A stretch of DNA of 64,000 bases from Alloyangia pacifica (GTDB taxonomy: Bacteria; Pseudomonadota; Alphaproteobacteria; Rhodobacterales; Rhodobacteraceae): the NCBI RefSeq assembly GCF_900116195.1, contig NZ_FOZW01000002.1, positions 434,001-498,000 on the forward strand, given 5' to 3'. Under the pieces are notes generated by a model. The model did not search any database, was not told the DNA's origin, and saw only the letters and a program-made list of their open reading frames with translations. Position 1 is the stretch's first letter. Each line of letters opens with the position of its first letter. Shown in pieces: positions 23,734 through 33,071 of the stretch. The translations under genes were made by a program, and so were the position numbers.

Positions 23734-24086
23734 CGCCGATGTCGAATGCCGCCCACCTCCCCGTCTTCGACGCGGGCATGAGCGAGCCGGAAATGGACCG
23801 GTTCATGTTGAAGGCCGAAGAGGCCTCGAACCTGCTCAAGGCGATGAGCCACGGCGGGCGAATGATGATCCTGTGCCACCTCGCTTCTGGCGAGAAGTCG
23901 GTGACCGAGCTCGAGGACCTGCTCTCCGCGCGGCAATCGGCGGTCTCGCAACAGCTCTCGCGCCTGCGGCTCGAAGGGCTGGTCACGCCCCGGCGCGATG
24001 GCAAGACGATCTACTACTCCTTGACGGATGACAGGCCGAAGAAGATCATGGAGGTCATATACGACCTGTACTGTCGGGAGGAGTGA
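23730..24086 (+). CDS. soxR: SoxR, ArsR-family repressor of sox genes
   Basis: 118 residues. The winged helix reads LKAMSHGGRMMILCHLASGE, then KSVTELEDLLSARQSAVSQQ and LSRLRLEGLVTPRRDGKTIY. SoxR represses sox operons until a sulfur/thiol signal appears; two cysteines are present (Cys50 region, ILCHLASGE, and the C-terminal YDLYCREE), suitable for a thiol switch. Overlaps soxS by four bases. Likely binds the related dyads at 19502, 21828, 25210 and in the soxV/soxS gap. Confidence 0.9.
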   Translation: MTPMSNAAHLPVFDAGMSEPEMDRFMLKAEEASNLLKAMSHGGRMMILCHLASGEKSVTELEDLLSARQSAVSQQLSRLRLEGLVTPRRDGKTIYYSLTDDRPKKIMEVIYDLYCREE

Positions 24087-24128
24087 CCGCAGGCGACAGC
24101 CCGCGGTCGGAAGGGAGCGACGGTCGGC

Positions 24129-25166
24129 ATGTTCGACTTTGGAGACGGCGCCGCGCTTGCGGCGCTCGTGGGATTGCTCGGGGGCATGGTTCTTGGCCTT
24201 GCCGCCCGGATCGGGCGTTTCTGCACGCTCGGCGCGATCGAGGACGCGCTCTATTCCTCTGACACGCGGCGGCTGCGGATGTGGGGGCTGGCGATCGGCG
24301 TTGCCGTGATCGCCACGCATGCGGCCATCTCTGCAGGCTGGCTCGATCCGTCGCAGACCTTCTATGTCGCGCGACAATGGTCGCTGCCGGGCACGGTGCT
24401 TGGCGGGCTGATCTTCGGCTACGGCATGGCGCTCTCGGGCAACTGCGGCTACGGCGCGCTGGCTCGGCTTGGCGGCGGTGACCTGCGCTCGCTGGTGATC
24501 GTCGTGGTGATGGGGCTGACCGCCTATATCACCATCTCCGGGCCGCTCGCGCTGGCGCGGGTGGCCGTGTTCCCCGACCTACCAGCCGCCGCGCCGCAGG
24601 CACTGTCTCAGATCACCGGGGCACCGCTGCTGACCGGGCTCGTCGTCGGGGGGCTGTTGATCCTCGTCGCGCTCTCGGGGGGCGGCATGATGCGCTCGCC
24701 GCGGCACGTGGTCTGGGGCGGCGTTGTCGGACTTGCGGTGACCTCGGCCTGGATCGGCACGCAGGTCGCCGCGACCCGGAGCTTCGGTGCCATCATGGTC
24801 GAGGGGCATTCCTTTGCCCGCCCGCTGGGCGAGAGCCTGCTGTGGCTGATGACCGCCTCGGCGGCGGCACCGGGCTTTGCCGTGGGCTCGGTCACCGGTG
24901 TGCTGCTCGGCGCCTTCCTCGGCTCGCTGAGCAAGGGGCACTTCCGCTGGGAGGCCTGTGAGGACCCGCGCGAGCTGAAGCGGCAGATCCTCGGCGCGGC
25001 GCTCATGGGGCCGGGCGCGGTGCTGGCCGCGGGCTGCAGCGTCGGGCAGGGGCTCAGCGCCTTTTCCCTGCTGACCTTCAGCGCGCCCGTCGCGCTGCTG
25101 TCGATCTTCGCAGGGGCCGCCATCGGCCTGCGACAGCTGATCGTCGGATTCGCGCCCGCCGAATAG
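24129..25166 (+). CDS. soxT: SoxT, YeeE/YedE-family sulfur compound transporter
   Basis: 345 residues with about nine to ten membrane segments. Conserved Cys motifs of the YeeE/YedE (thiosulfate permease) family occur: ARIGRFCTLGAIEDAL, GMALSGNCGYGALARLGGGD, AAGCSVGQGLSAFSLL. SoxT proteins are found in sox clusters and are thought to pass sulfur compounds, possibly the signal for SoxR. Encoded 42 bp after soxR on the same strand. Confidence 0.87.
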   Translation: MFDFGDGAALAALVGLLGGMVLGLAARIGRFCTLGAIEDALYSSDTRRLRMWGLAIGVAVIATHAAISAGWLDPSQTFYVARQWSLPGTVLGGLIFGYGMALSGNCGYGALARLGGGDLRSLVIVVVMGLTAYITISGPLALARVAVFPDLPAAAPQALSQITGAPLLTGLVVGGLLILVALSGGGMMRSPRHVVWGGVVGLAVTSAWIGTQVAATRSFGAIMVEGHSFARPLGESLLWLMTASAAAPGFAVGSVTGVLLGAFLGSLSKGHFRWEACEDPRELKRQILGAALMGPGAVLAAGCSVGQGLSAFSLLTFSAPVALLSIFAGAAIGLRQLIVGFAPAE

Positions 25167-25209
25167 CGATGCAGTCTGGTCTTCCCGTCACGCGATTTGC
25201 ATCATAGAA

Positions 25210-25225
25210 TGCGAATGTGTGAATG
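25210..25225. promoter_or_regulatory. SoxR-like site before the metallo-hydrolase gene
   Basis: ATGCGAATGTGTGAAT matches 13 of 16 positions of the soxB site. It lies 12 bp upstream of the ATG, between soxT and the hydrolase, and suggests a separate SoxR-controlled start for this gene. Confidence 0.45.
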
Positions 25226-25237
25226 GGAGGAGAGACC

Positions 25238-26146
25238 ATGCCACTGACTCGCAGGCACCTGCTGCAATCCGCGGCGGCCGCCGGCCTTGCGCCGCTGATG
25301 CCCCGCCGCCTCGTCGCCGAGACCACCATTGGCTCGGGGCGACTGATCACCGTGAGCGACGGCAACCTCGTGCTGCCGGGGGATTTCATCTTCGCCGGAA
25401 TGCCCGAGGCAGATCTGTCCGACATCCTCGCCGCGCAGGGCATCGACCGTCAGCGCCTGACCCCCGAATGCAACGTGACGCTCTGGCAGGACGGCGAGCA
25501 GACGGTGCTCTTCGATGTCGGTGCGGGGAGCACCTTCATGGACAGCGCGGGGGAGCTGCTCGGCAACCTCGAGGCCGCCGGGGTCTCGCCCGAGCAGGTG
25601 ACGGTGGTGGTCTTCACCCATGCCCACCCCGATCACATCTGGGGCCTGCTCGACGATTTCGACGATCTGGTCTTCCCCGAGGCGCGCTATCTCATGGGAC
25701 GCGCCGAATGGGACTACTGGTGGGATCCAGAGACCGCCGAAACCATTGGCACCGAGCGGCAGGCCTTTGCGGTCGGGGCGAGACGGCGGATGGAGGTGAT
25801 CGAGGACCGGATCGAGCGTTTCGAGGACGGTGCCGAGATCCTGCCCGGTCTCGCAGCGATTCTCACGCCGGGCCACACGCCGGGCCACATGGCCTTCGAA
25901 TTGCGGCAGGGAAACGAGGCGACGTTGATCGTCGGGGATGCCATCGGCAATGACCACGTGGCCTTTGCCCGTCCCGGCTGGGAGGCGAACTCGGATCAGG
26001 ATCCGGAGCTTGCGGCGCGCACCCGTGTTGCGCTGATGGACCGGCTGGCGCAGGAGCAAATGCCGGTGATCGGTTTCCACCTCTCGGAAGGTGGCATGGG
26101 CCATGTAGAGCGCACCGGAGACGCATACCGCTACGTGCCGCTGTGA
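25238..26146 (+). CDS. Tat-exported MBL-fold metallo-hydrolase (SoxH-like)
   Basis: 302 residues beginning with a Tat signal (PLTRRHLLQSAAAAGLAPLMP). The metallo-beta-lactamase ligands are complete: HAHPDH in FTHAHPDHIWGLL, His in TPGHTPGHM, Asp in IVGDAIGND, His in GFHLSEGGMGH. Sox clusters of Paracoccus end with soxH, a periplasmic metallo-hydrolase dispensable for thiosulfate oxidation; this is probably an equivalent but I do not assign the symbol. The ATG with GGAGGAG is chosen because it begins the Tat signal. Confidence 0.85.
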   Translation: MPLTRRHLLQSAAAAGLAPLMPRRLVAETTIGSGRLITVSDGNLVLPGDFIFAGMPEADLSDILAAQGIDRQRLTPECNVTLWQDGEQTVLFDVGAGSTFMDSAGELLGNLEAAGVSPEQVTVVVFTHAHPDHIWGLLDDFDDLVFPEARYLMGRAEWDYWWDPETAETIGTERQAFAVGARRRMEVIEDRIERFEDGAEILPGLAAILTPGHTPGHMAFELRQGNEATLIVGDAIGNDHVAFARPGWEANSDQDPELAARTRVALMDRLAQEQMPVIGFHLSEGGMGHVERTGDAYRYVPL

Positions 26147-26151
26147 GGCGG

Positions 26152-26170
26152 GGGGCGGCGGGGCCGCCCC
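26152..26170. terminator. Bidirectional hairpin between convergent genes
   Basis: GGGGCGGC and GCCGCCCC, loop GGG, between the metallo-hydrolase and patD. It separates the sox block from the polyamine operon. Confidence 0.6.
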
Positions 26171-26178
26171 AGCCAAAT

Positions 26179-27603
26179 TCAATGCGCGATCATCACGTGG
26201 CGCGCCACGGTGTAATCCTCGAGCGCGAACATCGACAGGTCCTTGCCGTAGCCCGACTGCTTGAGCCCGCCGTGCGGCATCTCGTTGACCAGCATGAAGT
26301 GCGTGTTCACCCAGGTGCAGCCGTATTGCAGCCGCGCCGACATATCGAGCGCCCGGCCGATGTTCTCGGTCCAGACCGACGAGGCGAGCCCGTACTGGCT
26401 GTCGTTGGCCCAGGCCACGGCGGTGTCGGCATCGTCGAAGCGGGTGACCGAGACCACCGGGCCGAAGACCTCGCGCTGGACGATCTCGTCCTCCTGCAGG
26501 GCACCGGCGATGACGGTGGGGCGGTAGTAGAAGCCCGAGCCTTCGTGCAGGGTGCCGCCGGTGGTCACCTCGATGTGCTTCAGCTCCGAAGCGCGCTGCA
26601 CGAAGCTCGCCACCCGGTCGCGCTGGCGCGTGGAAATCAGCGGCGGGATCTCGTTCTTGCTGTCGTCGGCATCGTCGAAGACGATGGAGGACACGGCAGA
26701 GGAGAGATCCGCCACCAGATTGTCGTAGATCTTCGGCCCGGCGTAGATCCGGCAGGCGGCGGTGCAGTCCTGCCCGGCGTTGTAATAGCCGAAGGCGCGC
26801 AGCCCCTCGACCACGCGGCCAAGGTCGGCATCGTCCATGACTATCACCGGGGCCTTGCCACCCAGCTCCAGATGCGTGCGCTTGACCGACTTCGAGGCCG
26901 CCTGCATCACTTTGCGCCCGGTTGCCACGTCGCCGGTGATCGACACCATGTCGACCTCCGGGTGGTTGATCATCGCGTTGCCGACCGTAGCGCCTTGACC
27001 GACGATCACATTGACCACGCCTGCGGGGAAGATGCCGGCGATGATCTCCGCCATCAGAAGCGCGGTGAGCGGTGTCTGCTCCGAAGGTTTCATCACCACC
27101 GTGTTGCCGCCCGCCAGGGCCGGGGCCAGTTTCCAGGCCATCATCATCATCGGGTAGTTCCAGGGCGCAATCGAGGCGACGACGCCGATCGGATCGCGGC
27201 GGATCATCGAGGTGTGCCCCTCCATGTACTCGCCCGCCACCGGCCCGTGCATGTTGCGCACCGCACCCGCGAAGAAACGGAAACAGTCGGCCACCGCCGG
27301 CACCTCGTCATTGCGCACACATTCGATCGGCTTGCCGCAGTTGAGCGACTCCAGCTTCACGAACTCTTCGGCCCGCGCCTCGATGGCATCGGCCAGCGCC
27401 AGCAGGAGGCTTGAGCGGTGCGCGGCGGTGGTGCGCGCCCAGCCGGGGAAGGCGGCACGCGCGGCCGCCACGGCGCGGTTCACCTGATCCATGTCCGCCT
27501 CGGGCATCTTCACGATCAGCTCGCCGGTGCGCGGGTTGAGCACCGCCTCTTCGGTCTCTCTCCCGGCTTCCTGTGCGCCGCCGATCAGCATCTTGGTCTG
27601 CAT
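26179..27603 (-). CDS. patD: Gamma-aminobutyraldehyde dehydrogenase-like aldehyde dehydrogenase
   Basis: 474 residues, the same length as Escherichia coli PatD/YdcW. NAD-dependent oxidation of 4-aminobutanal (from putrescine) to GABA is the likely role. Motifs: [20 protein letters not shown] (cofactor), [12 protein letters not shown], catalytic Glu in [12 protein letters not shown], nucleophile Cys in [11 protein letters not shown], and [12 protein letters not shown]. It is last in an operon ordered binding protein, ATPase, two permeases, dehydrogenase, which is exactly ydcSTUV-patD. GGAGGA precedes the chosen ATG. Confidence 0.85.
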   Translation of the reverse strand: MQTKMLIGGAQEAGRETEEAVLNPRTGELIVKMPEADMDQVNRAVAAARAAFPGWARTTAAHRSSLLLALADAIEARAEEFVKLESLNCGKPIECVRNDEVPAVADCFRFFAGAVRNMHGPVAGEYMEGHTSMIRRDPIGVVASIAPWNYPMMMMAWKLAPALAGGNTVVMKPSEQTPLTALLMAEIIAGIFPAGVVNVIVGQGATVGNAMINHPEVDMVSITGDVATGRKVMQAASKSVKRTHLELGGKAPVIVMDDADLGRVVEGLRAFGYYNAGQDCTAACRIYAGPKIYDNLVADLSSAVSSIVFDDADDSKNEIPPLISTRQRDRVASFVQRASELKHIEVTTGGTLHEGSGFYYRPTVIAGALQEDEIVQREVFGPVVSVTRFDDADTAVAWANDSQYGLASSVWTENIGRALDMSARLQYGCTWVNTHFMLVNEMPHGGLKQSGYGKDLSMFALEDYTVARHVMIAH

Positions 27604-27628
27604 GATGTCCTCCGTTACTTTCCGTTCT

Positions 27629-28435
27629 TTATTTGCCCTGCCCCGCGACCGCTTCGGTCCCGCGGGTGAGATAATAGGCGCCCAGGATGGGCAGCAGGGT
27701 GACCAGCACCACAACCATGGCGACCACGTTGGTCACCGGGCGTTCGCGCGGGCGCACCAGTTCCTCGAGCATCCAGATCGGCAGCGTCTGCTGCTGTCCG
27801 GCGGTGAAGGTGGTGACGATGACCTCGTCGAAGCTGAGCGCGAAGGCGAGCATGCCGCCGACCACCAGCGCGGTGGCGATATTCGGCAGGATCACATACC
27901 GCAGCGTTTGAAAGAGGTTGGCGCCGAGATCCATCGAGGCCTCGATGAGGCTGCCGCTGGTGCGGCGGAAGCGGGCGACGGCGTTGTTGTAGACGATCAC
28001 CACGCAGAAGGTCGCGTGGCCGAGCACGATGGTCCAGGTGCTGAACGGCACCTCGGCGATCGAGAAGGCCGAGCGCAGGGCGATCCCCGTCACCACGCCG
28101 GGCAGGGCGATGGGCAGGATCACCAGCAGCGAGATGCTCTCGCGGCCGAAGAACTTCGTGCGGCTCACCGCGGCGGCGCAGAGCGTGCCGAGGATCATGG
28201 CGAGCAGCGTCGATATCGCCGCGACCTTCAGGCTGAGCCCCATGGCCTCCCAGACGTCGGGCCGGTCCCAAGTGGCCGCGAACCATTTCAGCGTGTAGCC
28301 GGGCGGCGGCCACTGGAAGGATTTCTCTTCCGTGGTGAAGGCGTAGACGAAGATGAGCAGGATCGGCAGGTGCAGGAACAGCAGCCCCGCGGCGGCGGCG
28401 ATCTTCAGCTTCAGCGAGGCGCGGTCAGAGTGCAT
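27629..28435 (-). CDS. ydcV: Polyamine-type ABC transporter permease (PotC/YdcV-like)
   Basis: 268 residues, six membrane segments, inner-membrane subunit. The permease coupling loop reads [20 protein letters not shown]. The ATG at 28435 overlaps the previous permease gene by 11 bp. It follows the family's PotC branch ([20 protein letters not shown] near the first periplasmic loop). With the neighbouring permease it forms the channel for putrescine or related amines. Confidence 0.85.
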   Translation of the reverse strand: MHSDRASLKLKIAAAAGLLFLHLPILLIFVYAFTTEEKSFQWPPPGYTLKWFAATWDRPDVWEAMGLSLKVAAISTLLAMILGTLCAAAVSRTKFFGRESISLLVILPIALPGVVTGIALRSAFSIAEVPFSTWTIVLGHATFCVVIVYNNAVARFRRTSGSLIEASMDLGANLFQTLRYVILPNIATALVVGGMLAFALSFDEVIVTTFTAGQQQTLPIWMLEELVRPRERPVTNVVAMVVVLVTLLPILGAYYLTRGTEAVAGQGK

Positions 28436-29381
28436 CGAAGGCCCCCATGCGCTTGGCGGTCCAGAGGTAGACCCCCATGATGACGATGGGCACCACGGCG
28501 AAGGCGGCGGCCAGCGGGATGTTCCCGGCGATTCCCTGGTGCTGGTAGACGGCCTGCCCAATGAAGAGCCGCGAAGTGCCGATGATCTGCGGGATGATGT
28601 AATCGCCTAGCGTCAGCGAGAAGGTGAAGATCGAGCCCGCGATCACCCCCGGCAGCGCCAGCGGCAGCAACACGTGGCGGAAGGTCTGTGCGGGTTTCGC
28701 ACCGAGATCGCCGCTGGCCTCCAGCATGGATGTGGGCACGCGCTCCAGCGCGGCCTGAATGGGCAGCACCATGTAGGGCAGCCAGACGTAGACGAAGACG
28801 AGGAAGGTGCCCGTGGGGCTGACCGAGAGCGAGTTGCCCCCGATGACCGGCAGCGCCAGATAGGCGTCGAGCAGCCACGTGAGGTGCAGCCCCTCGAAGA
28901 TCCAGGTGAGAATGCCTTCTTTGGCGAGGATCAGTTTCCAGGCGTAGACCTTCACCAGGTAGCTCGACCACAGCGGCATCATGATCCCGAGGTAGAACAG
29001 CGCGCGCCACGCCCCTTTTGCGTAGCGCGCCGCGTAATAGGCGATGGGAAAGGCGATGACCGCCGAGGCCACGGTGACCAGCGCCGCCATGCCCACCGTG
29101 CGGCGGATGATGTCGAAGTTGGCCGGGGTGAAGAGCTCGGCGTAGGTCGCCAGCGTGAACTCGTGGTTGATCAGCCCGGTGAAGTGGTCGATCGAAAAGA
29201 AGCTCTGTAGCAGCAGCGCGAAGAGCGAGCCGAGGTAGATGATCCCCAGCCAGAGCGCCGGCGGCGTCAGCAGGATCAGCAAGAGCAACGTCGGACGCCG
29301 CCAGAGCGTGTCGGAGATCCGCGTCAGCACCCCTTCGGAAGGAGCTGCCTGCGCGGATGGAGTCGTTTGCACCATCGTCAT
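28425..29381 (-). CDS. ydcU: Polyamine-type ABC transporter permease (PotB/YdcU-like)
   Basis: 318 residues, six membrane segments after a cytoplasmic N-terminus of about 30 residues. The EAA loop reads [20 protein letters not shown]; the [20 protein letters not shown] region is typical of PotB proteins. The start overlaps the ATPase stop by ATGA and its end overlaps ydcV, so all transporter parts are translationally linked. Confidence 0.85.
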   Translation of the reverse strand: MTMVQTTPSAQAAPSEGVLTRISDTLWRRPTLLLLILLTPPALWLGIIYLGSLFALLLQSFFSIDHFTGLINHEFTLATYAELFTPANFDIIRRTVGMAALVTVASAVIAFPIAYYAARYAKGAWRALFYLGIMMPLWSSYLVKVYAWKLILAKEGILTWIFEGLHLTWLLDAYLALPVIGGNSLSVSPTGTFLVFVYVWLPYMVLPIQAALERVPTSMLEASGDLGAKPAQTFRHVLLPLALPGVIAGSIFTFSLTLGDYIIPQIIGTSRLFIGQAVYQHQGIAGNIPLAAAFAVVPIVIMGVYLWTAKRMGAFDAL

Positions 29382-30376
29382 GCCCCGGCTCGCTGGCCTG
29401 CCCGCATCAGGTGCAGATCCTCGGCCGCCCAGCTCAGCGCCACCTCGTCGCCCTCGCGCGGGCGCGCGACGTCCTGCGGCAGCAGCGCGGTCAGCCGTGT
29501 GCCCTCGGCCTCGAAGCTGACGCGCGTGCTGAGGCCGAGAAAGCTGAGCCCGGTCACCCGCGCCTTCAGCGGCCCTTCGGAGGCCAGCCGCAGCCGCTCG
29601 GGGCGGATCGCGGCGGGGCAGGTCTCGCCGGTCAAACGCGCCACCAGCGCCTCTGGCAGCACGTTGGACGAGCCGACGAAATCGGCGACGAAGGGCACCT
29701 CGGGGCGGAAGTAGATGTCCTCGGGGCTGCCGACCTGGATGATCTTGCCCTCGTTGAACACCGCGACGCGGTCGGCCATCGACAGCGCCTCGCCCTGGTC
29801 GTGGGTGACAAAGACGAAGGTGATGCCGAGCTGGCGCTGCAGGGTCTTCAGCTCTTCCTGCATCTGCTCGCGCAGCTTGAGGTCGAGCGCACCCAGCGGC
29901 TCGTCGAGCAGCAGCACGCGCGGCTTGTTGACCAGCGCCCGTGCCAGCGCGACGCGTTGGCGCTGACCGCCCGACAACTCGGACGGTTTGCGGCTGCCGT
30001 AGCCGCCGAGCCGCACCATCTCGAGCGCCGCCTCGGCCTCGGCGTGGCGCTCACGCTTGCCGCGTCCGGCGATCATCAGCCCGTAGGCGACGTTGTCGCG
30101 GACGTTGAGATGCGGGAAGAGCGCGTAGTCCTGGAACACCGTGTTCACCTGCCGCTTGTAGGGTGGCAGATCGGCGACGGGCTCGCCGAAGATACGGATG
30201 TCGCCGCCCGTGGGCCGCTCGAAGCCGGCGATCAGCCGCAGGCAGGTGGTCTTGCCCGAACCCGAGGGCCCCAGCATGGCGAAGAACTCGCCTTCGGCAA
30301 TGTCGAGGATGACGTCATCCACCGCCTTCACCGCCCCGAAATGGCGGGAGACGTGGTCGAAGCTCACGGCTGGCAT
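29378..30376 (-). CDS. ydcT: Polyamine-type ABC transporter ATPase (PotA/YdcT-like)
   Basis: 332 residues. Walker A GPSGSGKTT, signature LSGGQRQRVALARAL, Walker B LLLDEPLGALD, H-loop FVTHDQGEAL, and a C-terminal TOBE domain (ARVTGLSFLGLSTRV). The ATG at 30376 begins MPAVSFDHVSRHFG, the normal start. A 10-bp stem-loop separates it from the binding-protein gene. Confidence 0.9.
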   Translation of the reverse strand: MPAVSFDHVSRHFGAVKAVDDVILDIAEGEFFAMLGPSGSGKTTCLRLIAGFERPTGGDIRIFGEPVADLPPYKRQVNTVFQDYALFPHLNVRDNVAYGLMIAGRGKRERHAEAEAALEMVRLGGYGSRKPSELSGGQRQRVALARALVNKPRVLLLDEPLGALDLKLREQMQEELKTLQRQLGITFVFVTHDQGEALSMADRVAVFNEGKIIQVGSPEDIYFRPEVPFVADFVGSSNVLPEALVARLTGETCPAAIRPERLRLASEGPLKARVTGLSFLGLSTRVSFEAEGTRLTALLPQDVARPREGDEVALSWAAEDLHLMRAGQRAGA

Positions 30377-30397
30377 GGGAGTATTCCGGTTCTTGTG

Positions 30398-30423
30398 CCC
30401 GCGCCGCAAGGCGGCGGCGCGGG
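30398..30423 (-). other. Stem-loop between binding-protein and transporter genes
   Basis: Perfect 10-bp arms CCCGCGCCGC/GCGGCGCGGG with a six-base loop, 20 bp after the ydcS stop. Such hairpins after a binding-protein gene commonly keep its mRNA in excess over the membrane subunits. Confidence 0.6.
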
Positions 30424-30442
30424 GAAGGTCAGGGAAAGGCGA

Positions 30443-31600
30443 TCAGCGGCCGCCGATCACGCCGATGTAGTCGGAGACCCAACGGTAGTAGGGCACGCAT
30501 TCGTCCTGGCTCTCGCAGTTGGCGACCGGGGTCTTCCAGAACTTGATCTTGTCGAACTGGGCGAGGCCGTTGGCGTCGCAGCCTTCCTGGGTCTGCATGC
30601 CGGAGCCATCCGAACAGGCGGCGGGCACCGAGGGCACCGCGCCGAACCAGACCGAGAGGTCGGACTGCAGGTTCGACGAGAGCGTGTGCTCCATCCACAT
30701 GTAGGCGCAGTTCGGGTGCTCGGCCTCGGCGTGCAGCATGGTTGTGTCGGCCCAGCCGGTGGCGCCTTCCTCGGGGATCACCGAGGCGACGGGCACGCCG
30801 TCGGCCTGCAGCAGGTTGACCTGGAACGGCCAGGAGCCGGAGGCGACCATGCCCTCGTTCTTGAAGTCGTCGATCTGGATGAAGGCGTCGTGCCAGTAGC
30901 GGCTGACCAGCTCGCGCTGCCCGCGCAGCAGGTCGAGCGCGGCGGCATACTGCTCGGCGGTCAGCTCGTAGGGATCGGTGATGCCCAGCTCGGGCTGATG
31001 CGCCATCAGGTAGTTGGCGGCATCGGCGATGTGGATCGGCCCGTCATAGGCCTGCACCCGGCCCTTGTTGCTCGACCCGTCGGCGAGGGTGGTCTCCTCG
31101 AAGACCACGTTCCACGAGGTCGGCGCCTCGGGGAAGGCCTCGGTGTTGTACATCAGCACGTTCGGCCCCCACATGTAGGGCGTGCCGTAGTGTTCGCCGT
31201 TGACGTAGTGCCAGGGCGCTTCCTTGAGGCGGTCGTCGACCGTGCTCCACGACGGGATGAGGCCCACGTTTATCGGCTGCACGCGCTTGCCGGCGATCAT
31301 CCGCAGCGAGGCGTCGCCGGAGGCGGTCACGAGGTCGAAACCTCCCTCGTTCATCAGCGCCACCATCTCGTCCGAAGTATTGGCGGTCTTGACGGAGACC
31401 TTGCAGGAGGTCGCTTCCTCGAACTTGGTCACCCAGTCAAAGGCGGCGTCGGTCTCGCCGCGCTCGATGTAGCCGGCCCAGGCGACGATCGACAGCGCGC
31501 CCTCGCCCTCGCCGATCTCGGTCATCTGCGCCACGGCGCTCGTCGCAAGCGAGGCGGCGGTGATCGCGCTCACTGCAGCGGTGATGAAACGGTTGGTCAT
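30443..31600 (-). CDS. ydcS: Spermidine/putrescine-type periplasmic binding protein (YdcS/PotD-like)
   Basis: 385 residues with signal peptide (TAAVSAITAASLATSAVAQ). After it ALSIVAWAGYIERGETDAAF begins the PotD-like fold; VTASGDASLRMIAGKRVQPI and VFEETTLADGS are in ligand-domain positions. Length equals the YdcS group (about 381). It supplies the substrate to the transporter encoded downstream. The start is set by the signal peptide and AGGGAGA. Confidence 0.85.
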   Translation of the reverse strand: MTNRFITAAVSAITAASLATSAVAQMTEIGEGEGALSIVAWAGYIERGETDAAFDWVTKFEEATSCKVSVKTANTSDEMVALMNEGGFDLVTASGDASLRMIAGKRVQPINVGLIPSWSTVDDRLKEAPWHYVNGEHYGTPYMWGPNVLMYNTEAFPEAPTSWNVVFEETTLADGSSNKGRVQAYDGPIHIADAANYLMAHQPELGITDPYELTAEQYAAALDLLRGQRELVSRYWHDAFIQIDDFKNEGMVASGSWPFQVNLLQADGVPVASVIPEEGATGWADTTMLHAEAEHPNCAYMWMEHTLSSNLQSDLSVWFGAVPSVPAACSDGSGMQTQEGCDANGLAQFDKIKFWKTPVANCESQDECVPYYRWVSDYIGVIGGR

Positions 31601-31852
31601 TGCACTCTCCCTGCGGGCAGGCCGCAGGAGGCCGCTGGCCGTGCGGGGCACGTCCGGAGGCGCGGGCGGCAGCCCGAAAATCATTGTTGGTTGTCGTGTC
31701 CGCAGCGGCTGGCGTCGCGGCGCGGTGGGAGTCTTTCAGGCAGTTCCGGCCCCGCCCCCTTTGGTCCGCATCAGAACCATGTGACGGCTTTTCTGCATTC
31801 GCAAATTCATTAATCAGAAATGACCATTCGGAAAAACCGATAGCTCGGGCTT

Positions 31853-32767
31853 TCAGAAACGCGCCGGTCGTTCGGCCTGTCCCATCCGTGCGAGCGAGAG
31901 GAAGTCCTGTACCGCCTCCGACAGCGGCAGGCCCTTGCGCCAGACCATGCCCACCTGCACGATCGGAAGGCTTCCCGAGATATCACGGCTCTCGATCCGG
32001 TCTCCGTCGAGCGACCATGGCCGGTAGACGAGGTCGGGCAGCAGTGCCACGCCAGCACCGGTGGCGACAAGGCTGCGCACCGCCTCCACCGAGCGCGTGC
32101 GAAAGGCGATCTGCGGCTTGCGCCCGAAGGCCGAGAGCAGCTTCACCGCCTCTTCCTCCATCTCGTCGACGTTGAGCATGATGAGCTGTTCGCGGGCCAC
32201 GTCGTCGAGCCCGATGCTCTCGCGCGCGGTGAGCTTGTGCCCGAGCGGCAGCCAGAGCCGGAAGGACGAGACGTCGAGGATCTCGGATTGCAGCGCCATG
32301 CGGTCGCGCAGGTTCGAGATCACCATGACCGCCACGTCGAGCTCGCCGCCAACCAGCAGGTGCTCGAGGTATTCGCCCTGGTCCTCCAGCGCCGAGACCT
32401 CCACCGCCGGGTTCATTCGCCGGTAGCGCGACAGCAGGTCGGACATGACGTAGCCTGCCATCAACGACGTGACCCCGATGTTGAGCCGCCCCTGCGTCGT
32501 GCCCGGTGCGCGCTGAAACGCCCGCCGCGCGCCCGAGACGTCTGAGAGGATTTTCGTCGCGTGGCGCAGGAACTGATGGCCGCTGTGGGTGATGTCGAGC
32601 CCCCGCGCGTGCCGCTCGAAGAGCGTGACGCCGAGATCCGCCTCGAGGTTCTTCAGCGCCTCGGTCACCGCTGATTGCGAGATCGACAACGTCTGAGCCG
32701 CGCCGATCACCGAGCCCTTCTCGGCGACGGCGACGAAATAGCGGAGTTGTTTCAATGTGAAGGACAT
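31853..32767 (-). CDS. LysR-family transcriptional regulator
   Basis: 304 residues. HTH: LKQLRYFVAVAEKGSVIGAA, QTLSISQSAVTEALKNLEAD; effector domain with LNIGVTSLMAGYVMSDLLSR and VALLPDLVYRPW. GCAGGAG lies before the ATG. It is divergent from the class V aminotransferase at 33072 and upstream (same strand) of the ydc operon, so it may control either. A 252-bp gap separates it from ydcS. Confidence 0.9.
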   Translation of the reverse strand: MSFTLKQLRYFVAVAEKGSVIGAAQTLSISQSAVTEALKNLEADLGVTLFERHARGLDITHSGHQFLRHATKILSDVSGARRAFQRAPGTTQGRLNIGVTSLMAGYVMSDLLSRYRRMNPAVEVSALEDQGEYLEHLLVGGELDVAVMVISNLRDRMALQSEILDVSSFRLWLPLGHKLTARESIGLDDVAREQLIMLNVDEMEEEAVKLLSAFGRKPQIAFRTRSVEAVRSLVATGAGVALLPDLVYRPWSLDGDRIESRDISGSLPIVQVGMVWRKGLPLSEAVQDFLSLARMGQAERPARF

Positions 32768-33071
32768 GGCGCTCTCCTGCGGTCCCGCGCATTGAAGGGC
32801 GATTTCATGGTGCCGCACAAGCCTGATCGCAGGGGAAACCTCCGGGTGGGGTTCTGGTCGCCGAGAGTCGCTGTGGGCAGGAAGCTGAATGCGCATTGCG
32901 GGGTTAATGGGGTGATCTGTGCTCAATATGAGAGAAAGTGTAGCATCAGATTGCGAACTTCTGGGGTGGGGCGCGTCGAATTTGGAACCTGCTGTCCCAT
33001 GGGGTTTGCTAGCCTGCGCTCAAAGCCGCAGCAGGACTGCGCAGCCAGATCAGAAAAGCAAAGAGGCCCCC
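32768..33071. other. Divergent promoter region, no gene
   Basis: 304 bp between LysR and the aminotransferase. The part 32890-33000 has lower GC (around AATATGAGAGAAAGTGTAGC) and probably holds the promoters. I see no convincing dyad or RNA structure. Confidence 0.5.
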
